Below are positions 28,901 to 43,900 of a stretch of 64,000 nt of DNA, one piece after another. A program made the position numbers and the translations under genes. This DNA comes from Phylloscopus collybita (lineage: Eukaryota; Chordata; Aves; Passeriformes; Phylloscopidae): the NCBI GenBank assembly GCA_027886175.1, contig JAJNNQ010000009.1:6735001-6799000 (forward strand). The letters run 5' to 3'. The first letter of the stretch is position 1, and each line of letters opens with the position of its first letter. The notes beneath the pieces were generated by a model. The model did not search any database and was not told the origin of the DNA. It saw nothing but the letters and a program-made list of their open reading frames with translations.

Positions 28901-31900
28901 TAAGTACAATTTTCCTATCATAAAATTTCAACTGTGATGAGTGAGGAAGAGGAAACAGAGAACTTCTGTCTCCAACACTGTAGATACAGTTTCTGGAAGC
29001 CTTCATTAAGATTCCTTAAAAAAAAACTAAGCAACAACAGAAGAGACCATAAAAACATCATAACTCTACTCATAAAATGAGATACTATTTTAGTGCTATT
29101 AGTGCAGTCATAATCACCATATGACTCAAAAGTATTGGAATAAACATACTGAAAAGAAATATGGCACAAAAATATGTTCTGAATGCAAAAGATGCTCAGA
29201 GAACACCAATCAACCACAACAATCAGCAAGCACACTCTGGCTTTCTCTAACAGGACATCAGCTCATCTGAGTGACAGGGCTTTGTACTGACTAGAAAATA
29301 CAACATTAAATTGCTTTAATTCAAAGGCCTAAAAGCACAGACACATTTTCATCTGTTAAGACAACCCACCCTTGTTAAAAGCAAAGCTCACATTAGGAAA
29401 TACTTACCTAAAAATTATTTTGTTAACCTAGAAGACATTATAGAAGACTTCAGACAAGATGTTTTATATGAACCTGTAATGTGTCTAACATATCTCCACC
29501 CCCAGTGCTTTCCAATAAACATACCTTAAAAAAAAAAAAGAAAACACACTCCAAGATCAATGAAAATGTAAGGCCCACACCATTTGTCCTTTTTAAGCAA
29601 ATAACCTTCTCAGTTGGACAGTGTATGAAAACAAGTTTACAAAAATCTTATTCCTATCAGTGCAGTTTCAAAAGCAGCCAAGGCCTTGGCTCATTGCTGG
29701 GGAGGAGGTTAAAAAAAAAATGCAAAATGCAAGCATATCCCTGCTCCCAGACTTGGTGTCTGACTCCTCACATTGCATCAGCCTCTGCCAAACCTTCTAA
29801 AAGATGTGAAAGAAAGGGGCAGGGATAAAACAAGACAGTGCAGAATCACTATTGGAACACCTTGCAGAACGTTCTGTTTCTGCTGGAATCCAGTTGTGAC
29901 CACAGACTTCAAACTTTCAGAAAGAATATTTGTAGTATCACACATCAGCCTGCAGCCTTAATGAGGCCTTGGACAAAATGCCTGAGATTTGGAGCTGTCA
30001 GATCAGCTTTGGTAGCTTGATTCTGTCAGAGCACCCTGCTAGGAGTGCACACGTGGGGAGGCCAAGATGCAAAACCTATTGGGACTCTGCTACAAAAGGG
30101 AGACAAACAAGTACCAGCCCATCCACACTATCTAGAAATAATCCCAAAACTACACCAAAACCACATTGCCATTTTACTCAGAGAAAATTAGAAAATTTTT
30201 CACTCAAAAAGACCAAACAAACAAACAAAACAAAACAAAACAAAACGAAACAAAATTTAAAAAAAAAGGCAGGAAAAAACCTCCAAAATGGCCTAGAGGG
30301 GAAATAACATGGATACAGTATGGATAATCAGACATACTGGTTTGCTAAGTTAATTGAGAGAACAGACTCATTTTTGATAGCAGTTGGTTAGAGAGGCCTC
30401 TGCTTCAAGGGGTTGTCTCTCCCCTTAGAATGAAAACCAGATGGGTAAATTCATTATTCATATTCCAAACACTACTTGCAGCACTCATTTTCTAATAAAC
30501 AAGCATGCAATTCTCTATTGTGCATTCACCACCAGAAAATCTTGTATCTGTTAAAGAGATTGAGATATATGCTATATTTCAGGTTCTTTATGATCTTTCT
30601 TTAAGCATGTTAACATTCAATACACCCTAATTAGTTTCTCTTTCAAATTACATTCCTGATTTCCACATTATAGGCTAACATGTTCTTTGACTGATAGGTT
30701 AAATTATTTTATTTCTTTGCCTTTTTGGACGAGCTGAAAAAAAGCATTTTTCCTGAGGGAAAACAGGAATGCTTTTTTATTTTTTTCTACTTCCTCCAAG
30801 AAGGTGAAGATTTTTTATTAATCTTCAGCATAACTTTTTGTTACCAAAAGGAAGGAAATGCTCCCTGAAGTCCACCACTTTATGCTTTTCAGTTAAATGA
30901 CACAAACATCTTCTGAAGTAGAGAAGCGTAAACTCATTAGCAGCATTTCAGTTCTCTCTGCTGCAGAAGCCTGGAGGAAAAAAACCCTTAATACAAAATA
31001 TGAGATTCTAACACTGAAATTTACATCTTAAAAATAATTTATAGCATCTAATTTTATTCAATCTTTACATCTCAAGTTAGGATTTCTCTCTCTTCATTCT
31101 GAAAGGGGCTTGATCTTAATTGGGTTTATGCTTTTTTACGCAATAGCAGGAGACTGCAATGTGAACCAAATGTGACCCTGTTTAGCAATAATACATGAAC
31201 ACTATTACTTGTGAAAAACACATGATTTATACAGCACACATATTCTAGAGGAAGAAACCAAATGAAAAGAAATAAAGTACACAGTTAAACTAGAATAGAT
31301 GAACACATGGAGAGCCACTGAAGTAAGGTGCTGCTAAGAAACCCCCTCAAAGTTGCTACAACACAGAAGTCATAAAAATTCATGTGAATAAACTTATCTA
31401 TTGAGAAAAACCCACATAAAGCCAAAAATATATATCATCCATATATCAAATGTGGAACTGTCTGAAAGAAGATGACAGTTTATCTGAAAAAGAAATTCTG
31501 CTCTGTATCCAATGTCTAGTCATTTCCCCTCAAACCTAAAAGTAAATCCCTCCTGAACTCCATTAAATGCCTTAAAGGACAAAGGACAGATAGATCCATT
31601 ACCTTTACAAAACAAAAGAAAGATAAAGAAACCTTTGTTTAGAATCCCATCTATCACAAGCACTGCATGGGATGTTTTTCCATTTGAATTCTCACAGAAT
31701 CTGATTCACACTTATCTTTTGCTTTAATCACTTGCTAAAGCATTTTAAAATAGTTAAAAATAAACTACCTCAGCAAAAATTCAGCTAAAATTTGACATAA
31801 TATCACAGTAACCGCAAAAATATCTCCAATATTTATCATTTCTGGCAAGAATCTTCCCAACCCTTTAACACTTAGCAAAGTGACTGGGCACTGCAGTATA

Positions 31901-34900
31901 TCTTCTATATCAATAAATGATTCAGAAACAGATGGTGTAAGTTCCATAAACATTTCATATAAAAAAAAAAAAAAGCCGTGCCAATGTTTTTCCTTAAAAG
32001 TAAAAGCCAGCCTTAGGCAACCCTGGATGCTAACTTTAGCAGCATTATTTTGAAGAAAAACAACTTTTAAGAAAAATAGATCTCATGTCCTTTTTACTAT
32101 GATGGGCCAAAGGCCACTTTGTGTTGTACTTGGTTTTTCAAGACAGCTGTCTGTCCAGCTACGACTTGGAAATGCCTGTGCACCACATCAGAGAATTCAG
32201 CAAACTGTGACCCTCATGATCATCTTTTCCTCTCACTTTCTCCCATCTGGGTGGATGAGAAACGAGAGTAGCAGTAATACTTCCCCATTCTGTTAATTCA
32301 GAATCCTAAACACTGACTTTCACTCAGCAAAAAGCATAAGCACTATAAATTGTTTGATGACAAATTGTATGGAAATATGTACCACGAGGGTAGGAAGACG
32401 CAAATGAAATATAAACTGTGAAGACAGGTGAAAGAAGAGCAAAGGAAGTCACCAGTACAGTGAGGGTGAGAACCTCCCAGGACAAGTTTCTGTCAGAACT
32501 CCAAAGTCACCATTGCCAGGAACCACACAAGCCCATCCATGCAAAATGGTCACTGCTGTTAAGGTTTACATCTCTGCTCTCACAGAGCTGTGGATGACCA
32601 TGGCCTTTCTCCAAGACTGCAGAAAGCTCCTAATGCCATTTGTACCCGTGAAGCTTAAGGTTGGGTCCTGGACAGAGATAAGCAGTACCCAAATCTGCAC
32701 ACATAGGAACCGACAACACTTCAGAGCACAAGTTAAGAGGACAACAGCCTCACAGATTCCCTCTAGCCTTTATGAGACAAGTCCCATCTCTGCATCTGTT
32801 CCCAGTCATCCACAGGGCCAGGGGCCAGGCCTGTGCTAGAAAAAGCCATGGTTAAAGCAAACAGAAACTTTCCCCAGATAGACAGTGACTACTTTTCTTC
32901 TGCTGTTCTCTCACCTATGCCTTGAGCCCCTGGAGCTCTGCAGCCCCATCTCGGCCCACACCAGGTCCTGCACATCTGTCCATGCAGCCATGGCATCATA
33001 AACACCAAGAGATGTGATCACAGAATACATTCAAGTAAGCCCTTCAAAAGCCACTTTGTGGGGGAAAAAAAAATATAACCCAAGCCTGTAGCAGTCCAGA
33101 AAGTCAAATAAAAACACATCTCGTGCACATTTCATGTATGTGGAGATCATTATAGACAAGACAGGAAGCACAGAGAGCCCAAGTGTCACAGCCATAATAA
33201 GCAAGACTTCCAGAGCACCAGCACTGCCAGCTGAGCCCTTTACTGCTATGAGGCCTGAAGCCAAACTCCAGAAGAAAAAAGCTTCCTTTCTTTTTCTGCA
33301 ATACCCACCTTCCAGGGCTCACTGATCCTTTACAAGGAGTGCTTCATGAACACCAGGAATTCATGACAAGGAAGTATTCAAGGTACACGCATGGCTCACA
33401 GTTGTACTCCTCTACTTCAAGTAACAATGTTAATTCTGATCACAGATAACACAAAATATGCCTAAGAACAGATGTCCTATAGTAAAATACCCATTTAAAA
33501 AGCTTTGTCTGTCCACCATTTAGATATAATACAGCAACTGCTAGACCTGCATGAAAACATTTCCTGTGCTAAAAATATTACATATTTTGAACAAATAATA
33601 CTAGTTTTTCATTTTGATTAAAATGCAGATCTTCCAATAAGTTCACTTACAGGATGTTTGGCTGAAAGTCTGCCAGTCACAGTTCCTGTTTGATTCCAAG
33701 TAGAGGAAATAAATCCCTGTAATCAAGTAAAGTAAAAAACAACAACAACAAAAGAATGAAGACACACAGCTACATTTTATTTAAGTATCAGTAATAAAAA
33801 TTCACTGCAATCAAACCAAGAAAATATAAAAGAAATACTTTTAAATTTTCTATTTTTAAAAGTTCTTAAACTGTAAACACTGCAATCATTTCACATCTTT
33901 TTAGGCCTGTACAAACTACTTTATATATTTCTACCTTTTTCATGCACATTCGTAGCCCATCCACATAAGTTGATTTCATCTTATGAACCTAAAATACATA
34001 ATATTTAAGATAAATATTTACTTATAAAAATAAAGGATTTTTCAAATTGAGGATCCTAATTTCCAAATCCTGTTTGTAGACTTTTCTTTTTTAAAGACTG
34101 CTTTATCTGAGTAAATAATGGATTTATACTCACTGATAGCTTAATCTATTTGTGTGACTTAGTTAAGTCCTTGGTTATAATATAAAGATAGGGCTTTGCA
34201 GACTATTAAATGAACTATTGGAAACTATTATTTTACATCTTATATCCCCAGGTCAATAAATTATATGAAAACCACACACACACACACACACAAAAAAATC
34301 ACAAACAAATTTAAAAAATAATCAAAACCAAACACAAACCCACATTTTTAAACTCTTTTTAATTTTTTTTTTAAATTCTTGGAAGCTCATTCACTGAAAA
34401 CCTAATGATTAAGTGTGGGACCAGATTAACCAAATCATTTTGGATTTTTAGGAGGCTTGTGACCCCAAAATTCCCCATAAACAGTTCTCTCCCTCACTTT
34501 ATGCAAAGTACCTCTTCAGAACTCAAAAAATAGATGTTTTGCCCTAAGTATGCTTTATAGCACTACACAAATTTAACAGTGAAGTTTTCCAAATGTCTTT
34601 GCAATGTTGTACAAGTTGTTTGCTAGCTATAATCTAACACAGAGCAAAACAAATGTAAGCATTACAATTTTAAAAGTCTTAAAAATATTGACTTCAAATA
34701 AGTATTTAAATGAACTTTCACTAGAGCCAACTTATTTATTTATTTAGCTATGAATATGTTATCTGTCTTGCTAAATTTTGCTTCGATGCAACTACAGTCT
34801 GTGAAAAAAACATCAGCTCACCTGGCGGTATTCTAAAACTATCTTAGGCAAAGGATGAAGATCTTGCAATTTCTTTAGCTGCAAAATCAAGAACGTAAAT

Positions 34901-37900
34901 TACTGACATACTTTTCTTGAAGTCATATTATTAAACAAACCTTAACAGAATACATTTTGGAGGAAGAAGTTTTCTTGACAAACTGAATGAACAAGATACT
35001 GGCTGAAGGATGATGTCCTTCAAGCAATCCCACCCCAGCCCCAAGGAAGCCTTCATTAGGAAGGCTGGAGATTACTGCTTCCCATTTCCTTTTCACTCTT
35101 GTTCCAGACAGGGACAAAAAGACACATAGACATAAAAACTTTTCCACAGCAACTTCAAAAACACTGGGGTGTGATGTGTGTGTGTGTGTTATTTATGGCC
35201 CTTTGGTTTTTGTGCTATACACCATCAATGCAAGAGAGAACGTGATGGAAGTAGACAAAATAATACATATAATACATACACACATACACATTTATACACA
35301 CATATACATTTATACACACACACACAATCCAAGAGGAGAATTTCTCCTGTTCATGCCTTAATAAAAGTTCCAGGAAAATTTCAAGAGAAATTGAAATTGT
35401 CAAATTAAAAACCAATAAAATAAAGCATATTTCTGATTACTTTGATTGGAAATTGCCAAAAAATTCTGTTGAAACAAAGAATTAAATTATTAAAATAGAG
35501 ATTGGATATTTATAAGTACAACAAAAATATCTGGAACTACAATAGTCCAGGATGAAAAACAGATGCAACTGTACTAGAATGTATATTTAAAAACATAAGG
35601 TTTTTTTCTTGATACCAGGGAGAAACAACATCTTAAGATGAATTGCCTACTGCTTATCTCATGGAAGAGATAAATAGTAGACAATTTTCTAAAATTCTAA
35701 ATAACCAAGTCTCAGCAGTTGTTGGAACGAGAATATGGACTACATAAAAGCATTGCTTTGATTATAGCAACAAATCTTATGTTCCCACAAAAAGGTGACA
35801 TGAATTCTATTTCACTGATCTCTCCTATTTCCCAAGGCTCTCTGTCACTCTCCAAGATTACATGTTTGATCTATGGAACCTCCTTCTCCTTGAGTAGTGT
35901 GTGGGTTTTATGGTTATACTGCTGAGGTTACTGGAGATCATATTTGGTAGTTCAGACACATGACTGAAAAGTGGAAATTCCTCCTTAAGAAATAAATACT
36001 ACCTTTCTACCTTCCCCAAAGGTGTTCATGTCCAGCAATGAGTTGTGCCCTTTACTCTAATTCCTATGTAAACTACAGCAATTCAACTGTGGCACCAAAT
36101 CAGAAACAGGAGTAGCTGCACAGAGGCTTTTTCTCTTCTTAAAAGAATCTCCTTTGCTATTATTGTCTTCACAACATGATTTTTTAATGATCTGACAAGG
36201 GGATCAAGAGCATCCTCAGTCATTTTGCAGATGACACCAAATTGGATGGAAGAGTTGATCTGCTGGAGAGCAGGAAGGCTCCATGGAGGGATCTGGACAG
36301 GCTGGATCAGTGCCAAGGCCGGGGGTCACAACAACCCCTGCAGTGCTGCAGGCTGGGGCAGAGTGGCTGGAAAGGGCCCAGTGGGAAAGGACCTGGGGTG
36401 CTGGTTGGGAGGGGCTGAACATAAACCAGGTGTGCCCAGGTGGCTGAGAAGACAATGGCACCTGGCCTGGGTCAGCAATAGTGTGGCCAGCAGGACCAGG
36501 ACAGTCAGTGACTGTCACCCTGTACTTGGCAGTGAGTGCTGTGTTCCGTTTTGGACCCTTCATGTCAGAAAGGACACCTTATGGGTGCTGAAGTGAGTCC
36601 AGAGAAGGACAACAGAGCTGGAAAAGGGTCTGGAGCACAAGTCTGATGAGGAACAACTGATGGAGCTGGAGATACTTAGCCTGGAGAAAAGGAGGCTCAG
36701 GGGAGACCTGATGTTTTGTAGTTGGTTTGTTTTTCCCCAACATGGAGTGCAACTTTCTTTTCTGGCACAAGTAACCATAGCACAAATAGTACAATAAAAA
36801 AATAAACCAAGATCACTAGAAAAACTTCAGACAAATCACAATTTCACTGGTATATAACTTAGAAGTTTTGCTAAATCATGCAGCTGGTTTAAAAACCCTT
36901 CCCTGTCTCACCACAACTTCTGAGGTGGATACAAGCTGTTGTATTTCAGTTCTGTGAAGTTTCTCACACAGTGTATGCAGCTTTAACTTATCAAACAGTA
37001 CCTAAAGTAAGAAAAAGACAATAAATCTTTCAGTGTTTCAAGTGTTGAAATAGAAAGGAAAATCATTGGGTGCTTGAACTTAAACAGAAAACAGGTTTCA
37101 AGGTAATTAGAGCATACTGTAGCAAAGAGGAATAACATAGAACTGAAAATCTTTATTTTTGAGCTATTGAAGCAGTGACATATTTACTAATAAAAAAATG
37201 CATCATTTATGTACATACATTCAAATACATATTATTCAACATTGTAATATTTAAGAAAAACTGATACGTCCTTCATTAAAACCAGAAAATAAGATAATAT
37301 AGATGAAAATAAGTCAGAAGTGGTAAAGATATATATGCTTTACACTCCTTCTGTATCAATAAATCTGTAAAACATATACCTTAAGTAGAAATAGCAGTAC
37401 AAATAATACCTCTCGGAGTTGACAACTGCTGGTCAAAAGGAATCGTTCTCCAGCAACCTCATGAGCCTCCTGTTCAAGCTCTTTGAGCCGCAGCTATGAA
37501 TTAGGACATCAAAATTACCCTGTTCATATTATTTTTTTCTTCAGAATCTGCTACTTCCAAGGCTAATAAGAATACTGGATCTTTATTTAAAAATTGATAT
37601 TGTTTAATCATTGCTGGCTATCGACATTTGGTTGAGTAGATTGTTTATATACTCCTTAATTTATATTGTTTCATCATCTGGGAAGGGGATTTATTGTAGT
37701 AAGAAGTACCAACATCTATAGTTAAAGAATTTAGGTTACTGAAGCCTATAGAGATCTGCAAGAACCACAGCTATGCAAATTATTCTGATACATTAGTAAT
37801 CTGTCAGACCAGTATGACTACCTAGTCCAATTTTATGTTACAAAATGGGATTCTCTTGTAGCTATTTTTATCAAAGAACACTCATTTAAGTAGTGTATTG

Positions 37901-40900
37901 TTCACAAAAAGAGGGAGAGAAGTCTATCACTTCTCAGGAAGATGATTACTGAAAACTGTAGGATCAGAAAGAGTCATTACCATTTTTACTCTACAACACA
38001 TAACCCAAAAGGACCTGTGCATTTTGCAATACAATTTTAGTTCTGGGGCAAGGCTGATGAAGTAAATATCTCTTTTTTTTACTTGTGTAAATAAATGTGA
38101 TATAATTAGTTATATTAACAATATACTAAAAACTCCACACTATTACATAAAATGTGACAAGAGTTCCTTCTCTTTTTAATCAGTTATCCTCAGTAAAAGC
38201 AAAAAGATGATGCTATACAATTTTCAAGAAAAAAAATACAAAATTTACCCCTAGAATCTCTGATGTTTTTTTCAGTTCTTGTTTGTTCACATATATTTTG
38301 TGTGTTTCCATCACTGTAAATACAATTTTACGTTAAGAACATTTGCAATTCAGTTTTAATCTTACATTCTTCTTAGACTGTAAAATGGAAACTCAAACTC
38401 ACACAGCTGTTACGAGGCTAAGATTTCATATTCTCAAGAATTACATTCCACTTGAGAATAGTCAGCAGCTGTGTGAAAATGGTGAAGATTCACATTTTGA
38501 ACTGAACTTTCATACCTGCCAGAATTTTGATAAGTGGAAGCTCTAATGTGCAAAATAAGTTCCACAAACCTTGAGCCTGTAAAGTAAGATTTATACATTC
38601 TTCAGTACCAGCAAATTTTGATCTCAAAACATATAGTAGTGTCATTAGGTGAAGGTATTTTCCAGTGAGCATTTCACTTTCTGTGTATTCCCTTTTCACA
38701 TGGCAACACTGTTTGTGGCATGAAATACTTCGTGTAAATTATAGTATCTAAATGCTGTCACTGTTTTTTGTGGGGAATAGGAATTTTGCAATAGTAACCA
38801 CTTTGTACAAGAACGCTACTAAAGAAATATATACACCTCTTTTTTTTTTCTAAACAGTTTATTTCTAAAGCAACCTTTATTATAAGAGGACACACAGTTA
38901 TCCCTTTTCCTTTGTTCACTTGAACTGTTAAGCAATCATTCATAATTCATAACTTTGTTGTCATTAGGAAGAAAGTAAGAGTTGAAAGGGCTATGCCCCC
39001 AAATCACTTACAGAGAACAGAAAGTCTGGTTTTTTTTCTAACCACTGAATCAATCTGACTTGTCTAAAAACTCTTGTGGGCTGGATCTCAGTGTTTCTGT
39101 GCCTGTGGGGTCCCCCTGCTGCCTCCCTTCATGGATTGTTCACCATGCTGCTGAACCACTTGGATATTCACATTAATATGGCTCCATCATCTGATGGTCT
39201 AAGCCCGACCAGCAACTTCAAAGACAATCCCTGGGCAACTATGATGCCCCTTCCACCAGAACCTGGGTGTATCCCTAAATTCTGGTACTTTTCCAGGTAT
39301 ATGACCACAAGCAGAAAACAAACACACCCCAACAGATTTCTTGAGATGCACTCTGAACTGCAATAATGGGTAAAATAGAATAAAACAGTTCACTCAGAAG
39401 GGACCTACAATGTCTATCTAATGCCACTTCCTGGTCAGTTCAGGACTGACTAAAATTTAAAGTATAAGATTAAGGGCACTGTCCAACTGCCTCTTAAACA
39501 CTGACAGGCCTGGGCCATCAACCACCTCTCTGGGAAGTCTGCCCCAGCAGGTGACCAGTGCTTGGTTAATACAATCTAGAACAAAAGATATGTATAGAGT
39601 TTTCATAAGCAAGGAATACATAGAAAAAAGTAGCTATACTATGTTCTACCTCTTTAAACACTTTTTAGACAGTAATATATATATTTAAAATACTAAAAGT
39701 TAATGTTCTGAACCCCTCCTGTTCTAAGAATCTTCATTTAGTTAAATGTAGCAAAGTTTCTCCTAAAGATTAACCCTGACACCATCTCCTTCTAGAAAAA
39801 AGTGGCAAATTTGATGGGCAATTTATTTTAAATGTTGACTGCCAATGTAAACCACAAAGGACTAAAGCATTCTATTATTCTAATTTGAATGAGAAATACA
39901 TCATTAAATCTCTTTGATTCAATACTTATATAGTTATTCCTGAGCAAATTCTTTTTGTCTTACCTTTAAGCCATGAGTAAGGTCCATCATTACATTATAA
40001 AGCTTCTCCAAGATCACACCTAAGTTTTGATACTGATATAAATAAATCAAAAATAAATCAATAACTTTATTGCTAACATAAAAACATTTAGAGTATTATC
40101 TTTTTTAAAGGTATAAATTGTAAAAATGTACTTTTCTGTATACCTTCTGTTAACATTTTAGAAACATTGTTCGATCTCCATCAAACCCAAATCATTAACA
40201 CAGCACTATATTATGAACATTCCAGATTTTGCCTGTTCCTATATTTACACTTTGTATCAAGTACAGAGAAATATAATATCAATAAACTGCCTTTGACACT
40301 GAAGTCAGTTCCCCTACTACTTGTAAAATGAGGAAAAAATCCTTGCATTTTTTCTCATTTAAGTACTGCCAGTTTTGTGCCATAACTGTTAATTTCCTTC
40401 CCTTCTGTTCCAGATCTGTTCCACACAGCACCACCTCCTTCAATTGGCTAGAATACCATTTTGAAATGTATACAAATACTGAGAATGATTGTGAGCTCCA
40501 AGAACATGACCATTAAAAGTAAACTTAATAAAGACTGAGAAACAGCAGGCCCTGAAAGGTAGGATGCAGAGGGCTCTCTTCAAAGCTGAAATATGCAGAT
40601 CCACTGGTGATGATCCTTGGTCTCAAACAGTCTTGTCCATATCGCAGTGAAAAGTCACCAACCTGTCTCCAAGAAACCTTGTCCATACCAACTTGTTCTG
40701 GAACAAATGAGCTGCCTGTGAAATACAGACAGCTTGCTTGATCCTTTTCTGGAGGTGGAAGAGAGCTTGGGGACAGGCTTCAACTGACACCAAAACTCCT
40801 CATCAGTAAATGCAGTGATGACATGACCAGCACTATGTTTAGCACCTGTTTCAGCAAATGTTTCAGGGAATATGGACTATGACCACTTTGGCACAGCACC

Positions 40901-43900
40901 AAATATACAGACAAGCAGCAAGCAGCACATCTTCGTGCTAGAGGTGTGTGGGCTACAGAATAAACCAGCAGTCATTCCAAGTACTGTGGTGGGTGGACAA
41001 GATTAGCACAAGACAGGGAGCTTCACTGAAGTAGTGAGGCACAAGATGATTTATCACCTACCACAGATCCCTTTGGCAGTAAAGACAACTGTTAGGAATC
41101 TACCAGTAAAAACAGAGGAAGAAGATTGAAGAGATAAACCTGGCAAAAAGCCAGGTGACAGGAAGAACTGGGACTCACTGAGCAAAGAGAAAAGCCAAGA
41201 AGGAAGTGTGAGAGTGCAGGTGATAAATCAAGGAATAAGGAATGGGGTGGAATAATCACAGGATGTTACAAGGAGGTATTAACTGGGAATTCAGCAAACA
41301 AGTCAGCATAAAGACACTGGAGATGGCTGGGGCAAGGAAGCAAACTAGACCTGAAGTAGGACAGGAAGGAAATAAAATTTCAATATTTAACTCAGAGGTG
41401 GGAATCAAGATGACAAAGCTGAAAAATAACTAAGAACAGATGTGGTATCTGAAGAACAAAAGACTGAATCAAGCTAAGGGAAGAGAGAAGATTAAGGATG
41501 CTGACTCATAGCAATGCCATCATATATAGAAATAACCCTAGGTTACTGCTGTCTGTTGGCTTGTCTATTCCCTACACTAATAACTTAATTCATGAAGTAG
41601 CTTCTGAAAAACTGCAGTTTACAGCCAATGCTTCCAAGTAAACTGCCTCTGGTTTTCTCAGCAATGTCTACACTGATGGGTAGGTGCCAATACAACCAAC
41701 CTCTGTCCATGCTCTAAGCCCATTTGACATCTGTGGATTTGTATCCTATAATCATGGTGCAATACTTGGTCAGAATGAGCAAGCCCTCTGAAAAGTGAAT
41801 GGCATTAAAAAAAAAAAAAAAAAAAAAAAAAACAAAAAAAAAAAAACACCAAAAAACACATTATTTAGGTTGCTCTGCATCTTCTTATCCATCAAACAAC
41901 CTCTGAAAGCTAATGTGTCCACAGTAGATCACCTACTGTAGAATACTGTAAAATATAATCATGTTCTTCCATTATAAAAGCATTATCTATCTTCTTTTGC
42001 AATACTTTCTAAGCAATAGCATTTCTATTATCACTTCCTTCCCTTTTTAACCCAACCACAAACAACTGAAAACAAACTACTTACAGATACATTTCTCAAA
42101 GTGCCTGTATCTGTATTTTCTGTTCCCTTTGAAAATGGCTTTTCAAAATACTTCTGTATTAAACACTCAAAGGAAGGAACTGTGTCGCTGGGGTTTATCA
42201 GCCATGCTGCAATCCTTGGATCTAACACGACACTATTGGCAACTACAAAAACAAGTTATTTCAAATACTTAAATTACCTCCCACACTGAAAAATAGCTCT
42301 AAAGTTTTGCCCATCTTTCCTGCATGCACACATCATAAAAGGACAAGTATTTACTTTACAAAAATATTAAACATTGAATTCACAGCTCTAACACATGGTC
42401 AATATCATGACTATATAGGAGGAAGTTCAGCATTGCATATTTTTGAAGGGTGTTGTTTTGTGAGGTTGGGGTGGATTTTTTTGGTTGGTTGATTTTTTTC
42501 AAGTTTTCAAATATAAGTAAACTTTTGCCTCCTTAAATTTACTGTAGAAACCTCCTTTTCCTGGGACTGAAAAATTTCAAGCTGAAGGGTTTTACGAGAG
42601 TCTCCCCCGGTGCAGTTTTTTTACTGTTGGTAACTTGCCTGATCCACAAAAGCGCTGTTGGGGATCAGGGAGAGATTTGCTTCCTAGCAGTCAGACCAAG
42701 ATTGCTAATGTATACATGAATTCACATATGGGTGCACAAGGCATTGTTGCCAAAACTCAGAACCTTTTGTCCTTTAGCATTTTATGTGCTTTCACTGCAG
42801 CCTCATGTTCACATAGATGGATAGGTGGGCCAAACCTAGTGCTGTTTCACTTTCCTTTGAACTACAATATCCACATGTGTCCTGCAGTTCTACAAAGAAC
42901 AGGAGAAACTAATAACTAGACCGCTGTGTAATAGTTCTAAAGATAAACCTAAGTATCCTCTTCAGTAATCCCTAAGTAATTCAAACAATGACCTGCAGGT
43001 ACATTTGTACAGAACTCCATGCTACCTTGCAGACTCAGTTACCTGCAAGCAAATTTTAATTGTCCATAATCCAAGTTACAGCTACAGGACTACTCTAAAG
43101 AGAATTTTAGGGGTTTTGTTTGTTTTGTTGGAGCTTGTTTTTTTTTTCATAGCAGAAACAATGTGTGAGGAAGCATCAAGCTTCAACGTTTAAAAGCCTA
43201 GACAAAAATTCTTTTGCTTACTAGAAACTTCAGATTCAAATCCCTTGGATCAGGTAGGATATAACCTCTAGTACTTCCTGTGTGTACAAGTTATAAAAGT
43301 GTCACTATTATTAGTTCCATTATAGCATTTCTTTTTCCACCTTTTCCATTTCCAGTGCTGGTTTTTGTACAGATCTTCACATTAGATTTTAAATCATCAT
43401 CATCTTACTGTGATTTACTGAAACTTTTCAGATGCTGAACACAAGCTGATGATTCTCCATAGAGGGAGCCCTTCATAAAAGGTCACGAGTACTTTTGTAC
43501 TCAGCAGTAATTTGATATATGGAACAAAAAAAAAAAAAGAAACCCTGAAACAAAACCCAAAGCAAGAAAGACATTTTATTTACATTATATGCCTGTTGTT
43601 TGTAGTTACTTTTAAATCCATAGAGAAGAGTCTTATTTGTTTCTATCAAAAGAACATGGGCCCATTCAAGTGATTCCTAGTTCTGACAACTATGACATCT
43701 CTGGGATTTATTTTAGCCTTCCTTAGAGCAGAGGAAGTCTTTTTTCTAGGGAATATGAAACATGAAGTAGTTTGACCTTTTCAGCTATAGTCAGGACCGT
43801 GTTGAGAACTTTTGTTTCCACTAGAAGATATCCTTAAGTTACTCAATGATTTGATTTCTACTCTGAGAACAAATACATTATCTTGACATGCCAAGCCTCT

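Larger units (their letters stand above)
19013..33650 (-). other. POLN intron 14, 14.6 kb
   Basis: This is the longest complete intron in the window. It contains the large CR1 fragment at 21735-22800, homopolymer runs (T14 at 19564-19577, A14 at 31961-31974), a CAAA/CAAAA tract at 30214-30255, a polyadenylation-like signature at 29514-29539, and two unusually long open frames (23797-24270 and 27096-27584) without recognisable products. No other gene was identified in it. Confidence 0.75.
34879..36911 (-). other. POLN intron 11
   Basis: A 2-kb intron with a TG tract (35175-35189), a compound CA/TA microsatellite (35262-35327), a 20-base inverted repeat (35641-35686) and a CR1 fragment (36190-36713). 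Confidence 0.8.

Noticed and set aside
36216..36596. 115- and 123-codon frames on both strands
   Set aside because: They lie within a CR1 fragment and reflect its higher GC content.
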